This document shows, in pieces, positions 44,701 to 52,766 of a stretch of 64,000 nt of DNA. The notes under the pieces were generated by a model that searched no databases, had not been told where the DNA came from, and saw nothing but the letters and a program-made list of their open reading frames with translations. Position 1 is the first letter of the stretch; every line of letters starts with the position of its first letter. Made by a program: the position numbers and the translations under genes. The stretch spans positions 53,720,643-53,784,642 of the forward strand of contig CM046853.1 of assembly GCA_025617745.1 (NCBI GenBank). The letters are read 5' to 3'. The DNA is from Heliocidaris erythrogramma. Taxonomy: Eukaryota > Echinodermata > Echinoidea > Camarodonta > Echinometridae.

Positions 44701-47700
44701 TGTATTGGCCTTGACCTACTGATTAAGATGCCTTGTCCTTATGATTTTACACTACATGTATAAATTGCAATATATCATCATTACATACCGTACATTTTTT
44801 TTCTAAGCCCGAGTCAAAACCTTTGTTTTAATCTACTCTTGGTTCCTTTTTATGCCGCGTAACCAGGGATCCAAGCCTCTAACCTGTCTACTCAAGCCAG
44901 CCAGGCAACCGCCAACCAAGCCACGCAGGGCAGCCAAGCAGCGGGCAACAACGCAGAAAAGGGCATCCAATCTGGGCTGCCTGCTGTAGCACTGAAGATG
45001 GAGGGAGCCCTCCAGAGGCCTGCATCTCGCGATGACACCTTTGATCTGAAGGAGATGCACGAACAGATGTGCTCTCTGTCCAGGGAGCTGGATGAGAGGA
45101 AGAAGGAGGTGGACAGCTTCAAGCGCATGTATCAGGTGAGTGCCAGGGCTGTTATTCAATTCAGTACTTGAATAAAGTCAGTGGTTTCCTAAGCTATAGC
45201 TTAGCTGAGGAATGGCTTAAGTCATATTCAGATCACATCTAAATATCTTACTTTAGTAAGCCAACTTTAAGCCCAAATACTTACTGATAGCCGTTGTGAT
45301 GTCACATAGGCAATTAAAATTTATGCGCATTAAATTGAATTCACAAATCAAATGCAAGCTTAAATATAATTTGCCGCATGCCTGCCAATTAAGACTTCCA
45401 AAGTTATATGCCTAAGTCTGGTAGGGAGCTGTCTTCTGCTTGGGGTAAAATACAAAAAAAACTTCAAATGAAAACTCTGAAGTTGGCTAAGTGGTTCGTT
45501 TTAGCTGAAAACTGCAGAAAATTACTCTATTTCTTATTTCTTATTGAATTAAATACCCTCCCAAGTCTCAAGGGCCCTGCTCAAATTACAACCTGTCTTT
45601 GGCTGGATTTTGAAAAAAAAATTGGAATAGGATTAGATTTTAACATCAAGATAAATTCCCCATGATTGAAGTCTGGAATGTTCATATGAAAGGTGCCTGG
45701 TATTTGCCTGGTATTGTGAGCCTTCAGTCAAACCAAAGTCCCAGTTAGCTGTGAATGTGTAGTGACGCACCTTACCATTTCAATATTTATATTCATGTGA
45801 CCTTTTGGGATTTCAGTAAAATATTGACTTTTTTAAAAATTCATTCGAAATGCACCCAATATCGCATGAACTTTGGAAAATATGTTTCAATTGTATGCAT
45901 TATTCATTTCTTAGCGGGTTTTTTTAATGTTGCAGAAGGAAGCATCTTTATTTATCTTTATCATTTATTTTACAATTGGCCAGGTTCATGTATGGCTCTG
46001 ACAGTTTGCCATTAAAGGAACAGTCCACCCTGGTATTAAGTTGATTTGAATAAAAGGAGAAAGGTTGAACGAAATCCGACAAGATATAAGAAAGTTATGA
46101 ATTTTTGAGATTGTACTCAATCAAATTGGCAACTCCTTGACATATCTTGCGAGCTCCTCTCCCGTTTGCTGAGCACAGAAAATTTCATAAATTTTCATTT
46201 TCTTAATATTCGATGAAAGCATATATTTTGTTTCATACAGGTTTTTTGTAAGAACATATAAGCAATGATTATATCTTGGGTGCTTGTATAACTGGTTATT
46301 TTTTTAGAGAAAATGGAAATTAATGATTTTGGGGTTATGAGATCAGAGCTCGCAAACTACGTCACAGAGTTGCCAATTTGTGTTTGATTGATGACAGCTT
46401 CAAAAATTCATAACTTTCATATCGTATTTTGCTCAAACCTTCACTGATATATTTAATTTTTCTGCTTCTTTTTTTAAAACCAACTGGTAATCAGGGGGGA
46501 CTTCCCCTTTAAAGACGGAGGTTTAGGGGTTTAGATTTAAGATTTCATTGCTGCTCCATACCCAGGAGTGTATAGAAATGTTAGAAGGAGAGTATTACTG
46601 GTGGGTACATTAAGCATAGGTATAAGTGAGGTTGCAAGGATTTTATCATCTGTATAAGTGAGGTTGCAAGGATTTTATCATCTGTATAAGTGAGGTTGCA
46701 AGGATTTTATCATCTGTATAAATGAGGTTGCAAGGATTTTATATGTATAAGTAAGGTGGCAAGGATTTTATCATATGTATAAGTGAGGTGGCAAGGATTT
46801 TATCATCTGTATTAGTGAGGTTGCAAGGATTTTATCATCTGTATAAGTGAGGTTGCAAGGATTTTATCATCTGTATAAGTGAGGTTGCAAGGATTTTATC
46901 ATCTGTATAAGTGAGGTTGCAAGGATTTTGCAAGGATTTTATCATCTGTATATTGCTGATAGGATAAGTCAGCATCACAATTATTATATATCTCAAGAAT
47001 GTCCTGTTTAATTGCTTTTTTATTATGTTATTTCATGCAGGAGGAGAGAGAGAAGTCATTACAATCGGAGCGTGTGTGGCAGCTGAAGTACCAGTCTCTT
47101 GAGGTAAATATCTTCCTCCTTACTGCACATTTATCTTTCTATTCTCACGGTCTCTCAACCCATGCCATGTATTTATCTTCCTACCCTGAAGAAGGTTTCT
47201 CACTTCAAGTTTTCTGGCATATCTAAGTAATTAATCCTTTTTTCATCCATTCTTATCTCTCTCTCTGTCTCTCTCTGTCTTTCTGTCTCTCTCTCTCTGA
47301 AGTTAGTAATCAATACATTTTTTACCCTTTAAGGCTTGTTCACATATGACCAGTAAATCACCGAGGTTTACCTTGGCATTTTTTTAAAATGTGTACTGCT
47401 TCACATTTACATTAAACAACTAGATATTTAAGTACACTATATGTAGGATCTTTGTTGTGCACTACTCCTTTTTTCATCCTCACTTGCCATTCATTTACAC
47501 ATTTTAAAAATAAGTGGAGGTTTAGAGACATATGTGAACTTTCACTCTCTCTCTCTCTCTCTCTCTCTCATTCTCCCTCTCTCTCTCATTCTCCCTCTCT
47601 CTCTCATTCTCCCTCATTCTCCCTCATTCTCCCTCATTCTCCCTCATTCTCCCTCATTCTCCCTCATTCTCCCTCATTCTCCCTCATTCTCCCTCATTCT

Positions 47701-50700
47701 CCCTCATTCTCCCTCATTCTCCCTCATTCTCCCTCTGTGAATCCAACCAATCATCTTTGAAAAATCAATTCTTCTTTCATCCTCTGTCAGAGTAAGAACA
47801 CAGAGCTTCATGACAAGCAAAACAAGATGCTCAACGACTACACCAACATGAAGCACAGCTACGAGAGTTTCAAGTTTGACATGGATTCCCAGCGCAGGGC
47901 AGCTCCAACGGCCCCCGAGCCCATCAATGATGACAGACCAAAGCAGTATGTGAACCCCTATGCTCAGCAAGCCAGCCCACCTCAGTAAGTCCATTTGTAG
48001 GATCTTATCCCAAATGTATTCAAGTAAACTATATTAGTATTTCTCTTGTTTTAAATGGACTAAATCAGTCTTATTTTCATTGTAGTGTTGTTCTTTGGGT
48101 ATTTGTTTCAGACCAGATCGCCTTTAGATCATTACCTTTTTATTTTGTTTGAGAAGAATAAGACAAATGAAATATATCTTTCCATGTTCAGTGCAAATTT
48201 AAGTTCTTCATATCGATTATATAACCACTTGCCATGCCTACATTGTAGTATCATTGGAATCCAAGATTTATTGGACATAATGTGAAAATTAGTGTTGATA
48301 TTTAGGTAAAAAAAACAAAGTTGAAATGTGGAAGCTTTGTCATAGTTCTGCTTGAATACATTTGTGAAATTCTGTCTGCTGATTGTTGCATTTTGACTGT
48401 GACATTGTTTCTAACAGCAACTTTGTAATTACCAATGCATGGAATCTTTCTATTCTTTCATAACTACATTGCAATTGTCTTTTGCTTCGTTTTGTCTTTA
48501 GAGTGATATCTTATACCTCAGTCACACCGAATAGACCGACAACAGGGTCCTGTTTCATAAAACTTGTTATCAATAACAAGTTACAATAATTGTTCTAAGC
48601 TCCTTAACTCCTTGAATCTGATTGGCTGAGAGCAAGTTTGTCATAGAAAATAGGGCGATTGTTTGTTGATAGCAAGTTTTATGAAACATGGCCTTGACCG
48701 ATCAAGCAATGACATTACACCGAATTGGCAAAATTCTGGTTTGGATGCGTGACTTGGGTATTGGCATTGATATCATCAGTTTCTTCCTCCTCCGCTTCCG
48801 CCTCCTCCTCCACCTCCATGCTTGAGATTTACCCATAATAACAGTCTTCATCATATCCCTCCCTCTCCCTAGAGTAAACAATGGTAGCCTTCAACCACTA
48901 AACTCTATCTACGGCAATCCGTACGCGACGTCCCAAGAAGGCTTGCCATCCGCCCTGATGGAGGTGTCCATCGATAGCCTGAACCTGGGCAGCATTCGCT
49001 ACCCTCCAGATATGGAAGATGCTGTCCTGTCCGATGCTTCGGACTCCATTCCCCCGGCCCTGCTGCCAGAGCCCCTCCAACCGGACGTCCTTCAAGAAGG
49101 TATTCTTCATTTTCAAGAATACATTAGCCAACTTGGAATAACGTCTTTAGGACTATGTGGTTATTTGTACATTACAGTTAACCAACATGAAAACAAATGC
49201 TGTGGGACCATGGTTACATAGACAGGTTACCAACAGTAGGCAACATGAAGTAGAAGCTGCAGGACTATGCCGCTATTAAAACTCTGTTGTAGCCAAAATG
49301 GGAAAAGGGGCTCTTGAACTACATGTATGCAGTTCTGATGATCGTACATAAACCCGTATGGAATACATGTAGCAGTTGTGGGATTGTGGTATTTGTTATG
49401 TAACAGTAGTTGGTGGCATGGAAAGTCTTCTTATGCTGATTTCAGATACAGTAGTGGACAGTAACTGTAGAACTGTGTAGTTATTAACATTTCATAGTGT
49501 ACTTGTAACCCATGGGCATGGTTTGCAGTGTAGTCCAATGTTGTACACTGTGCTTGTTTCAAGTGTGCATTTATTTGCATGTGAACCTGTAGTGCAGGAT
49601 GCATGAAAGATTCTTATTGACCTTGACTCATGTGCTGTTAAGTTTCTGAGATTTGAATCAGACATCGATACCCTAATTGAATTACTTAAATGCCAGCAAA
49701 TGGTACTTTCTTGACAACCCTATGAAAAATTTAGTATAAACCAGAAAATCGTTATTTTGATATTGTAGATATCAAGACTTCATCACTATTGGATTGAGAA
49801 TCACAAACATTTAAAAGCTTGTAATGGAACTTTAGTAGCTTCTTGACCCTGTTACTATTGTCCTTTTCAACCAACCTTTAAACATATTTAAGCCAGTTCA
49901 GAATATTGGCTATTATTGGCCAATACTTGTTGAGTTATGTTTCATGAACCCTTTCCAGACAACCATGTTTTTGAAGACAAAAAATATCAATAAACATCAC
50001 AGAGGGACTTAAAATGCCTTTTTTCAGTGATAAGTATTACTATTGGATTAAATCCCTTCCATGGATACTAACTTCAGACTAGAGGTGAATCTTTCTGGTT
50101 CAGGAAGAAAATGTGGACTTTCTTAGTCCAAACACATTGTACAACTCTCCTATTCATGAGTGGGGTCTGTAGTCCATGAGAGAGGGTTGTAAATTGCAAT
50201 TTTTTCCACCATTGCTTAGGTGTGGTATGTTTGATTTATTGCTATCACAATGTGTACTCATGTTTTGTTTTGATACTGTAGGAAAGATAGCAGCCATCAA
50301 GATGATGTCCTCACAGCTGGAAGGGAAGAATGATGGTGGAATGGCCCCACCAGAACAAACGGATGATGAGAGGTAAGAGACCTATTCCTCATGGAGTTCT
50401 AGGCCCTTTAATATCAGGGTTGGTTAGCATTAGCTATGTGAAGAATAATACACGTCAAGATCGTTTCATATGTTTATACATAGCTTCCATATTTTTCATG
50501 CCTTCTACCCATTCCAATCTTTCTGCAGAGAGGATGCACAGTTTGTAGATGCCCAGGAATTCCCTGAAGAAGTGACCAGCCCCACCAGAGACCCAGCCTC
50601 CCCTCCCATGCCAACCTGCCCACCCCCGCCCCCACCTGTCCTGGAGCCCAAGAAGTGCCCGGAGTGCGTGATTGAGTTTCCACCCACTTACCCGGAGGAG

Positions 50701-50829
50701 GATTTCGTGAAGCATGTGCAGCGGCACTTTGCCAAGCTTTGCCCTGTCTGTCAGGGTCTCCTAGACCCACAGATCAGCCAGATTGACTTCCAGAGGCACG
50801 TGGAAGAATGCATCATGTCTCGCGACTAG
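29651..50829 (+). CDS. TAX1BP1: TAX1BP1/CALCOCO-family selective-autophagy receptor (SKICH, coiled coil, zinc fingers)
   Basis: Seventeen coding exons (29651-29795, 34746-34925, 37676-37845, 38601-38753, 39272-39511, 39903-40079, 41255-41371, 42083-42253, 42769-42912, 43511-43763, 44141-44317, 44867-45135, 47041-47103, 47791-47984, 48873-49099, 50282-50372, 50529-50829) join in phase to 3072 bases, 1023 residues. Human TAX1BP1 is 789. Order: SKICH domain (about 40-145); an ILMI motif (159-162) where NDP52/TAX1BP1 have the LC3-binding LVV motif; long coiled coils (about 166-580); a Gln/Ser/Ala repeat (about 600-670); more coiled coil (about 700-790); a Pro-rich linker; and two C-terminal zinc fingers (C967, C970, H986, H990; C995, C998, H1014, C1018). 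The family links ubiquitinated cargo and bacteria to ATG8 proteins and restrains NF-kB signalling in the cytoplasm. TAX1BP1 is preferred over CALCOCO1/2 because of the paired zinc fingers, but an ancestral CALCOCO-type gene is possible. Confidence 0.93.
29820..30084. repeat. Degenerate minisatellite, same family as 19215-19600
   Basis: GGTTCATAATTTCAAAAG and TGTAATTCCGAGG units in one orientation switch near 29970 to ATTATGAACTTTCGGG and GAACCCTATTTCGTTTT in the other. The right part continues at 31449-31562, beyond an inserted element. Confidence 0.6.
30604..30657. repeat. Strong palindrome inside the hAT-like element
   Basis: CACATGACTCATTTTTCGCG, ATAGCGATCGTCATCGCGA and ACATGAGCCATGTG fold into a ~23-bp stem with an inner TTCGCGAT..ATCGCGAA pairing. 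TGACTCAT is also an AP-1-like site. Confidence 0.7.
30851..31040 (+). mobile_element. SINE with a 7SL-RNA-like head
   Basis: Starts GGGCGTTGTGGCGTGCGCCT, GTAATCCAGCTAACATTGG, closely resembling the 5' domain of 7SL RNA/Alu (GGGCGxGGTGGCxxxxGCCTGTAATCC). A Pol III B-box-like CAGGTTCGAGACTGAG follows at the expected distance. The second half (GACGTTAAAGGTCGGTCCC..ACACGTCTGTAAAA) is unlike 7SL. It ends near a (CA)n tract. A tRNA origin is the alternative. Confidence 0.6.
31449..31562. repeat. Degenerate minisatellite, right remnant
   Basis: Units such as AACCTTTGGATCAACGAACC and TTTGAAATTATGAACC continue the array interrupted at 30085. Confidence 0.6.
32752..32781. repeat. Perfect short hairpin
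   Basis: TGTGCCCTGCAT and ATGCAGGGCACA pair exactly around a six-base loop. It follows the phrase GAGCCCGCTGTAATATCTCA, which recurs at 36696. Confidence 0.7.
33828..33905 (+). repeat. tRNA-like SINE head or tRNA pseudogene
   Basis: GTGTGACTCGGTTGAAAAGT resembles a Pol III A-box region, and GGTTACAGATTCAAGCCCT resembles a T-arm/B-box, at tRNA-like spacing. The stems do not pair cleanly, so it is not called a functional tRNA. Confidence 0.4.
34410..34480. repeat. Short hairpin MITE, family A
   Basis: GTTGAGAGCCAGAAGAGCAT and GATGCCCTTTTGGCTCC arms; relative of 334-402. Confidence 0.7.
34746..34925 (+). CDS. TAX1BP1: TAX1BP1 coding exon 2: SKICH core
   Basis: Encodes GTNLQCNYSLTPAIKPQSRD, WIGVFKVGW and RAFEWAP, the most conserved SKICH block (D-W-x-G-[IV]-F-[KR]-V-G-W). 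Acceptor TTCACCAG, donor AAAG|GTAGGA, phase 1. Confidence 0.95.
35193..35405 (+). mobile_element. tRNA-derived SINE
   Basis: TTGGCTTAGTCAGTAGAGCG, then TCCGCCTCACAATCGGGAGG, is an unmistakable tRNA-derived head with an A-box; the B-box part is lost or diverged. The body has AAAAGACGTTAAAAGATGGG and GCAACGTCGATCTGGCGCTG, and the end is ATAAAATTTGGAG. No clear target duplication was seen. Confidence 0.7.
35772..36032. mobile_element. MITE-like inverted repeat with ETS-like ends
   Basis: GGTTGTGTTGTCTACTTCCGG on the left matches the reverse complement of ACCGGAAGTAGGCGTCACAA on the right, with four mismatches. Both arms contain CCGGAAGT, the consensus ETS/GABP site. Confidence 0.6.
37676..37845 (+). 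CDS. TAX1BP1: TAX1BP1 coding exon 3: end of SKICH and LIR-like motif
   Basis: Encodes AYYLPKDEDGEYYQLCYIDA, the SKICH end STPFQFLE, then DDSMDILMIHNK. The last block aligns with the NDP52/TAX1BP1 segment DxLVVTT that binds LC3C non-canonically. Acceptor CCTATAG, donor AAG|GTACAG, phase 0. Confidence 0.95.
37856..38328. repeat. Three tandem copies of a ~157-bp unit
   Basis: Units 37856-38014, 38015-38168 and 38169-38328 each begin ACATGCTATAGCGACTGCCT, carry a C run, TTTAAATATTTTTGTAAAAC, and end with CCTGTATAAATGATCACAGG. They are more than 90 percent alike, so the expansion is recent. The first unit starts 10 bases inside the intron after the exon 3 donor. Confidence 0.92.
38601..38753 (+). 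CDS. TAX1BP1: TAX1BP1 coding exon 4: coiled coil
   Basis: 51 residues, SEYCVEELKRVQEEKQEIEE onward, Glu/Lys/Leu-rich heptads. Acceptor CCAACTTCAG, donor GAG|GTAAGA, phase 0 at both ends. Confidence 0.92.
39272..39511 (+). CDS. TAX1BP1: TAX1BP1 coding exon 5: coiled coil
   Basis: 80 residues starting ACTIGNKSMEEKLKSMTCEL and ending ELEKRYAHVTSDRNSLK. Acceptor TTTTTGCAAG, donor AAG|GTAGGA, phase 0 at both ends. Confidence 0.92.
39903..40079 (+). CDS. TAX1BP1: TAX1BP1 coding exon 6: coiled coil
   Basis: 59 residues, TKLESTDKNNTEMCEEIDNL to QQASMEK, heptad-rich. Acceptor TTGTATGTAG, donor AAG|GTGAGT, phase 0. Confidence 0.92.
40160..40850. repeat. ~700-bp polypyrimidine tract with a ~20-bp tandem unit
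   Basis: Almost pure C/T on the plus strand. The middle is built of CCTCATCCCCCTCCTTTCCT units, flanked by CTC/CTT-rich stretches. It lies between coding exons 6 and 7 and yields an artificial 271-residue Pro/Ser/Leu frame. Homopurine/homopyrimidine DNA of this length can form triplexes. Confidence 0.92.
40906..40985. repeat. Short hairpin MITE, family A
   Basis: GCCGAGAGCCAGATGGGCGT and ACACCCTTCTGGCCCTCAAC arms; relative of 334-402. Confidence 0.7.
41255..41371 (+). CDS. TAX1BP1: TAX1BP1 coding exon 7: coiled coil
   Basis: 39 residues, EQLQMMECRFSSAESSRVIL to LSKDLV. Acceptor TATTTCCAG, donor GTG|GTAGGT, phase 0. Confidence 0.9.
41405..41560. repeat. Foldback MITE, family B
   Basis: Contains GGCCAATCAGATGCAAGGAT and ACTTGTTATTGATAACAAGT (itself palindromic), ending AAGAAACGGGGCCC. 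It is in the opposite orientation to the copy at 48545. Confidence 0.7.
42083..42253 (+). CDS. TAX1BP1: TAX1BP1 coding exon 8: coiled coil
   Basis: 57 residues, TAKTEKESLKVALERQTKEM to GIQQLAQ; strongly Lys/Glu/Gln-rich helix. Acceptor TGTTAAAG, donor CAG|GTGGGA, phase 0. Confidence 0.9.
42769..42912 (+). CDS. TAX1BP1: TAX1BP1 coding exon 9: coiled coil, basic
   Basis: 48 residues, EKEMASKGTKGSQEAQQIAT to RRRSDLQKKM. Acceptor TCCCACAG, donor ATG|GTAGGC, phase 0. Confidence 0.9.
43066..43325. repeat. Fragment related to the 52.8-kb element
   Basis: TGTCTCGCCCACCGGAGGTG, CGTCCGTCCGTCGTCACAAA and AAGGTCAAAGGTCAGTTCAG share the order of the CCACCGAAGGTGGG / CCGTCCGTCC / AGGTCAAAGGTCA words in 52767-53310. 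Confidence 0.55.
43511..43763 (+). CDS. TAX1BP1: TAX1BP1 coding exon 10: coiled coil end and Ser-rich stretch
   Basis: Encodes LAMENSFREENNELKREVED, further heptads, then MSSSASSSTSSTSSWKD. The donor is AAGA|GTGAGG (phase 1). Reading through it would give only EAF and a stop, so an intron-retained form would end here. Confidence 0.9.
44141..44317 (+). CDS. TAX1BP1: TAX1BP1 coding exon 11: Gln/Ser/Ala repeat
   Basis: Encodes GEDNGSGMGTQTLEVVSNSQ, then repeats such as QASQVASEQMSQGVQA, SSQATQGSQITNQASQ and AIQATT. Acceptor TTTTTGCATAG, donor ACAG|GTATGT, phase 1. No such repeat exists in vertebrate TAX1BP1 or CALCOCO proteins that I know of. Confidence 0.88.
44867..45135 (+). CDS. TAX1BP1: TAX1BP1 coding exon 12: repeat end and coiled coil
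   Basis: Continues the repeat with GIQASNLSTQASQATANQ, ATQGSQAAGNN, then returns to helix: TFDLKEMHEQMCSLSRELDE to FKRMYQ. Acceptor GTAACCAG, donor CAG|GTGAGT, phase 0. Confidence 0.9.
46012..46512. mobile_element. MITE, family C, long form
   Basis: Begins TTAAAGGAACAGTCCACCCT and ends GGGGGGACTTCCCCTTTAA, imperfect inverted ends like 14930-15061. Internal direct similarity: ATAAGAAAGTTATGAATTTT near the left and ATTCATAACTTTCATATC near the right are also inverted. Confidence 0.75.
46620..46951. repeat. 32-bp minisatellite, about 10 copies
   Basis: Unit GTATAAGTGAGGTTGCAAGG plus ATTTTATCATCT, nearly identical between copies, with a few shortened units. It ends 89 bases before coding exon 13. 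Confidence 0.93.
47041..47103 (+). CDS. TAX1BP1: TAX1BP1 coding exon 13: short coiled-coil exon
   Basis: 21 residues, EEREKSLQSERVWQLKYQSL E. Acceptor TTTCATGCAG, donor GAG|GTAAAT. In phase on both sides, so skipping would leave the frame intact. Confidence 0.88.
47541..47740. repeat. (CATTCTCCCT)n tract after (CT)n
   Basis: A (CT)n start grows into about 15 copies of the 10-base unit CATTCTCCCT. It lies 50 bases before coding exon 14. Confidence 0.93.
47791..47984 (+). CDS. TAX1BP1: TAX1BP1 coding exon 14
   Basis: Encodes SKNTELHDKQNKMLNDYTNM to SFKFDMDSQRR (end of helix), then a Pro-rich linker ending NPYAQQASPP. Acceptor CCTCTGTCAG, donor CA|GTAAGT, phase 2. Confidence 0.92.
48513..48761. 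mobile_element. MITE with ATACC(T/C)CAGTCAC ends, interrupted by a family B MITE
   Basis: Left end ATACCTCAGTCACACCGAAT and right end GTGACTTGGGTAT form a short terminal inverted repeat. The family B element at 48545-48692 occupies most of its interior, so this older element was the insertion target. Confidence 0.6.
48545..48692. mobile_element. Foldback MITE, family B, nested copy
   Basis: Left GTCCTGTTTCATAAAACTTG and ATCAATAACAAGTT; core CTTGAATCTGATTGGCTGAG; right GCAAGTTTTATGAAACATGG. Confidence 0.8.
48873..49099 (+). CDS. TAX1BP1: TAX1BP1 coding exon 15: unstructured linker
   Basis: Encodes VNNGSLQPLNSIYGNPYATS, then SLNLGSIRYPPDMEDAVLSD and ALLPEPLQPDVLQEG. Pro/Ser/Asp-rich and acidic. 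YPPD and IYGNPY are possible adaptor-binding words, unproven. Acceptor CTCCCTAG, donor AAG|GTATTC, phase 1. Confidence 0.9.
49100..50281 (+). other. TAX1BP1 intron 15, nothing seen
   Basis: A 1.2-kb intron of ordinary A+T-rich sequence. No repeat family or exon was recognised. Confidence 0.6.
50282..50372 (+). CDS. TAX1BP1: TAX1BP1 coding exon 16
   Basis: Encodes GKIAAIKMMSSQLEGKNDGG, MAPPEQTDDE. Acceptor ATACTGTAG, donor GAG AG|GTAAGA, phase 2. Confidence 0.88.
50529..50829 (+). CDS. TAX1BP1: TAX1BP1 coding exon 17: Pro-rich linker, two zinc fingers, stop
   Basis: Encodes REDAQFVDAQEFPEEVTSPT, CPPPPPPVLEPKK, then CPECVIEFPPTYPEEDF, KHVQRHF and LCPVCQG, FQRHVEEC, ending IMSRD. This mirrors vertebrate TAX1BP1 (CPLCELMFPPNYD.. 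HVESH.. CPMC.. HVQTH). The second finger ends in Cys instead of His. The vertebrate region binds ubiquitin and myosin VI. Confidence 0.95.
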
Positions 50830-51240
50830 GAGGTTCTTTGTCCAAGGAACTTTATCAGAGCAGAGAGCCGAATCCTATTGTGGAAGACCAAGCAATTTTT
50901 TTTTGTATCCAGTTAACTTAACCCATCCCTTTGCTGAACAAGAAATTTACCTGCCCCTCACTGAAATTATAGCAGAGTCCCTAACCCCAATTTGGAAGAC
51001 CAAGAGATTCTTTATCCAAGGAACTTAAACTGCCCCTTGCTGAAACTAATCTCGAGTCCCTATCCCCAATTCAGAAAACCCAAGAGATTCTTTGTCCAGG
51101 GAACTTAACCCGCCCCCTCTAAAACTAAAGTCGAATCTCTTAACCCCAGTGTGAAAGACCAAGATATTCTTTCTACAAGGAACTTTACCCATTCTTCACT
51201 GAAGCTGAAGCAGAGCCCCAAACGGGATCATGGAAGACCT
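50830..51240 (+). repeat. Degenerate ~90-bp tandem repeats starting at the TAX1BP1 stop codon
   Basis: Four or five diverged copies of a unit with GAAGACCAAGAGATTCTTT, TCCAAGGAACTTAA, CTGCCCCTCACTGAA and CAGAGTCCCTAACCCCA. They begin within a few bases of the TAG and so lie in the 3' UTR. Confidence 0.75.
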
Positions 51241-51746
51241 CTATCCTTCTCGATTCTTTCTGGCGAGTGATGAGGTACGGCTATCCCAGAATCCCGTCTC
51301 CCATTGACTGTACACTGTCCTGTAAATATTAACATTCCCGCCATTAATGTAGATCTACATGTACCAAGATAAGGGCTACACTCTACTCTTCCCCTTCACC
51401 AGTGTTATAAAACTCCTCTCGTCACAACTTTGGTAGAAATACTAAAAATAGTTCAGAACTTTGCAATATCAAACCTCCAGACTTATGTAACAGTCAAGCT
51501 ACTAGCTTATGTAATAGTCAAGCTACAGCTCTTGCTGCTATACATGTAGATGAAATATTATCAAGATGTCTAATGTCAGAGGAAATTCTTTTTGTAAATT
51601 GATGATTTTTGACAGTTACTTATAGTGCCATTTCTGGAGTATTTGACACTCTTCCTGCTTTGATGATTTCTATCGTGTTGTCAAGTCATGAATTGATAAT
51701 TTTAAAGTATATTAACAATATACAAATAACACACGGCTGTGAGTGC

Positions 51747-51858
51747 ATTGGTTAAAATTAGCGCACGTGATAAACTTCAGAATTGTATGAAGCCACAACA
51801 CTTAGCGGAGTGGCTTTGCACAATTCTCAAGTTATCAAGTGAGCTAATTTAACCAGTT
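51747..51858. mobile_element. Compact foldback MITE
   Basis: ATTGGTTAAAATTAGC, GTGATAAACTT, AGAATTGT and AAGCCAC on the left pair with GTGGCTT, ACAATTCT, AAGTTATCA and GCTAATTTAACCAGT on the right. About 45-bp arms with a 13-base loop. Confidence 0.8.
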
Positions 51859-52766
51859 AACGAACGAGAACTGGGTGTTAATTGTTTTATAAAATGAAAT
51901 GTATGGATCCTTGTCGTTTGATAAATTACTAGAATCTAGATCTATAGTCTATACTCACTTAGATTTACCCAAACTAACATTAGGTCACTATCTTATGATA
52001 GATCTATCTCTGTCACTTCCTATTGGTACTGGGTACTTAACAGCAGCTGTTAGGTCCACGGACCGCAGGAAAAGCAATATCTCTTGTTAGAAAAGCACAT
52101 ACTTTCCAAATTCCACTGAAAAATAGAGGTCATGCCTACTTACTGTATGGGCTTAGATCTAAGTTAGATCAAAAGTCTAATCTAACGTTACGATATATCC
52201 ATCACAAATGAAGATGCTCGCTATTCCAGTAAATTGTTGATTCAACATCAAAGTAATTAAGGTATTAAACAAACAATTTTGCAGTTCCTCCTCAGGAAGC
52301 TGTCGCTACATTGTCCCCAAATGTACCAAAAGTAACATGAACGTAGAGCTGGACCTACCGGCAGAAATTACGGTACCGTATGGGATTACAACCTCAAGGG
52401 TTAAGCTAGGCTAGCTAGCTGCATAGCCTATGCATGTTTTGTACAGCAATGCACATAATAGTTAGCCTAGCTAGCTGCACGTACGTCCATCCAGGGGCGA
52501 GATCGAGATACGAGCACGTATACGAGTTGCTTCATTTGGTACGTACTGCTCGATTTAACATGTGCATTATACTTGCCTAATGCACGATTGTTCGTCAAAA
52601 ATTGCATGTTTGTTAGTCATAAAATGCATGGTAGACTTGACAGTAAATCTGATGCATGATAACGTGACCAGCTCTCAGCCAATCATTTGATTAGGATCCA
52701 TACATCCATTTTATAATACTTCATATCGAGAAGGAATAGAATTTTTTTTTTTGTCCATGATATTTT

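Larger units (their letters stand above)
45136..47040 (+). other. TAX1BP1 intron 12
   Basis: A 1.9-kb intron with a 501-bp family C MITE (46012-46512) and a 32-bp minisatellite (46620-46951). No exon was seen. Confidence 0.7.

Noticed and set aside
46620-46951. CRISPR-like array
   Set aside because: The repeats are directly adjacent with no unique spacers, in an animal intron; it is a minisatellite.
47452-47760. Ser/Leu/His/Pro-repeat frame
   Set aside because: Product of the (CT)n and CATTCTCCCT simple repeats.
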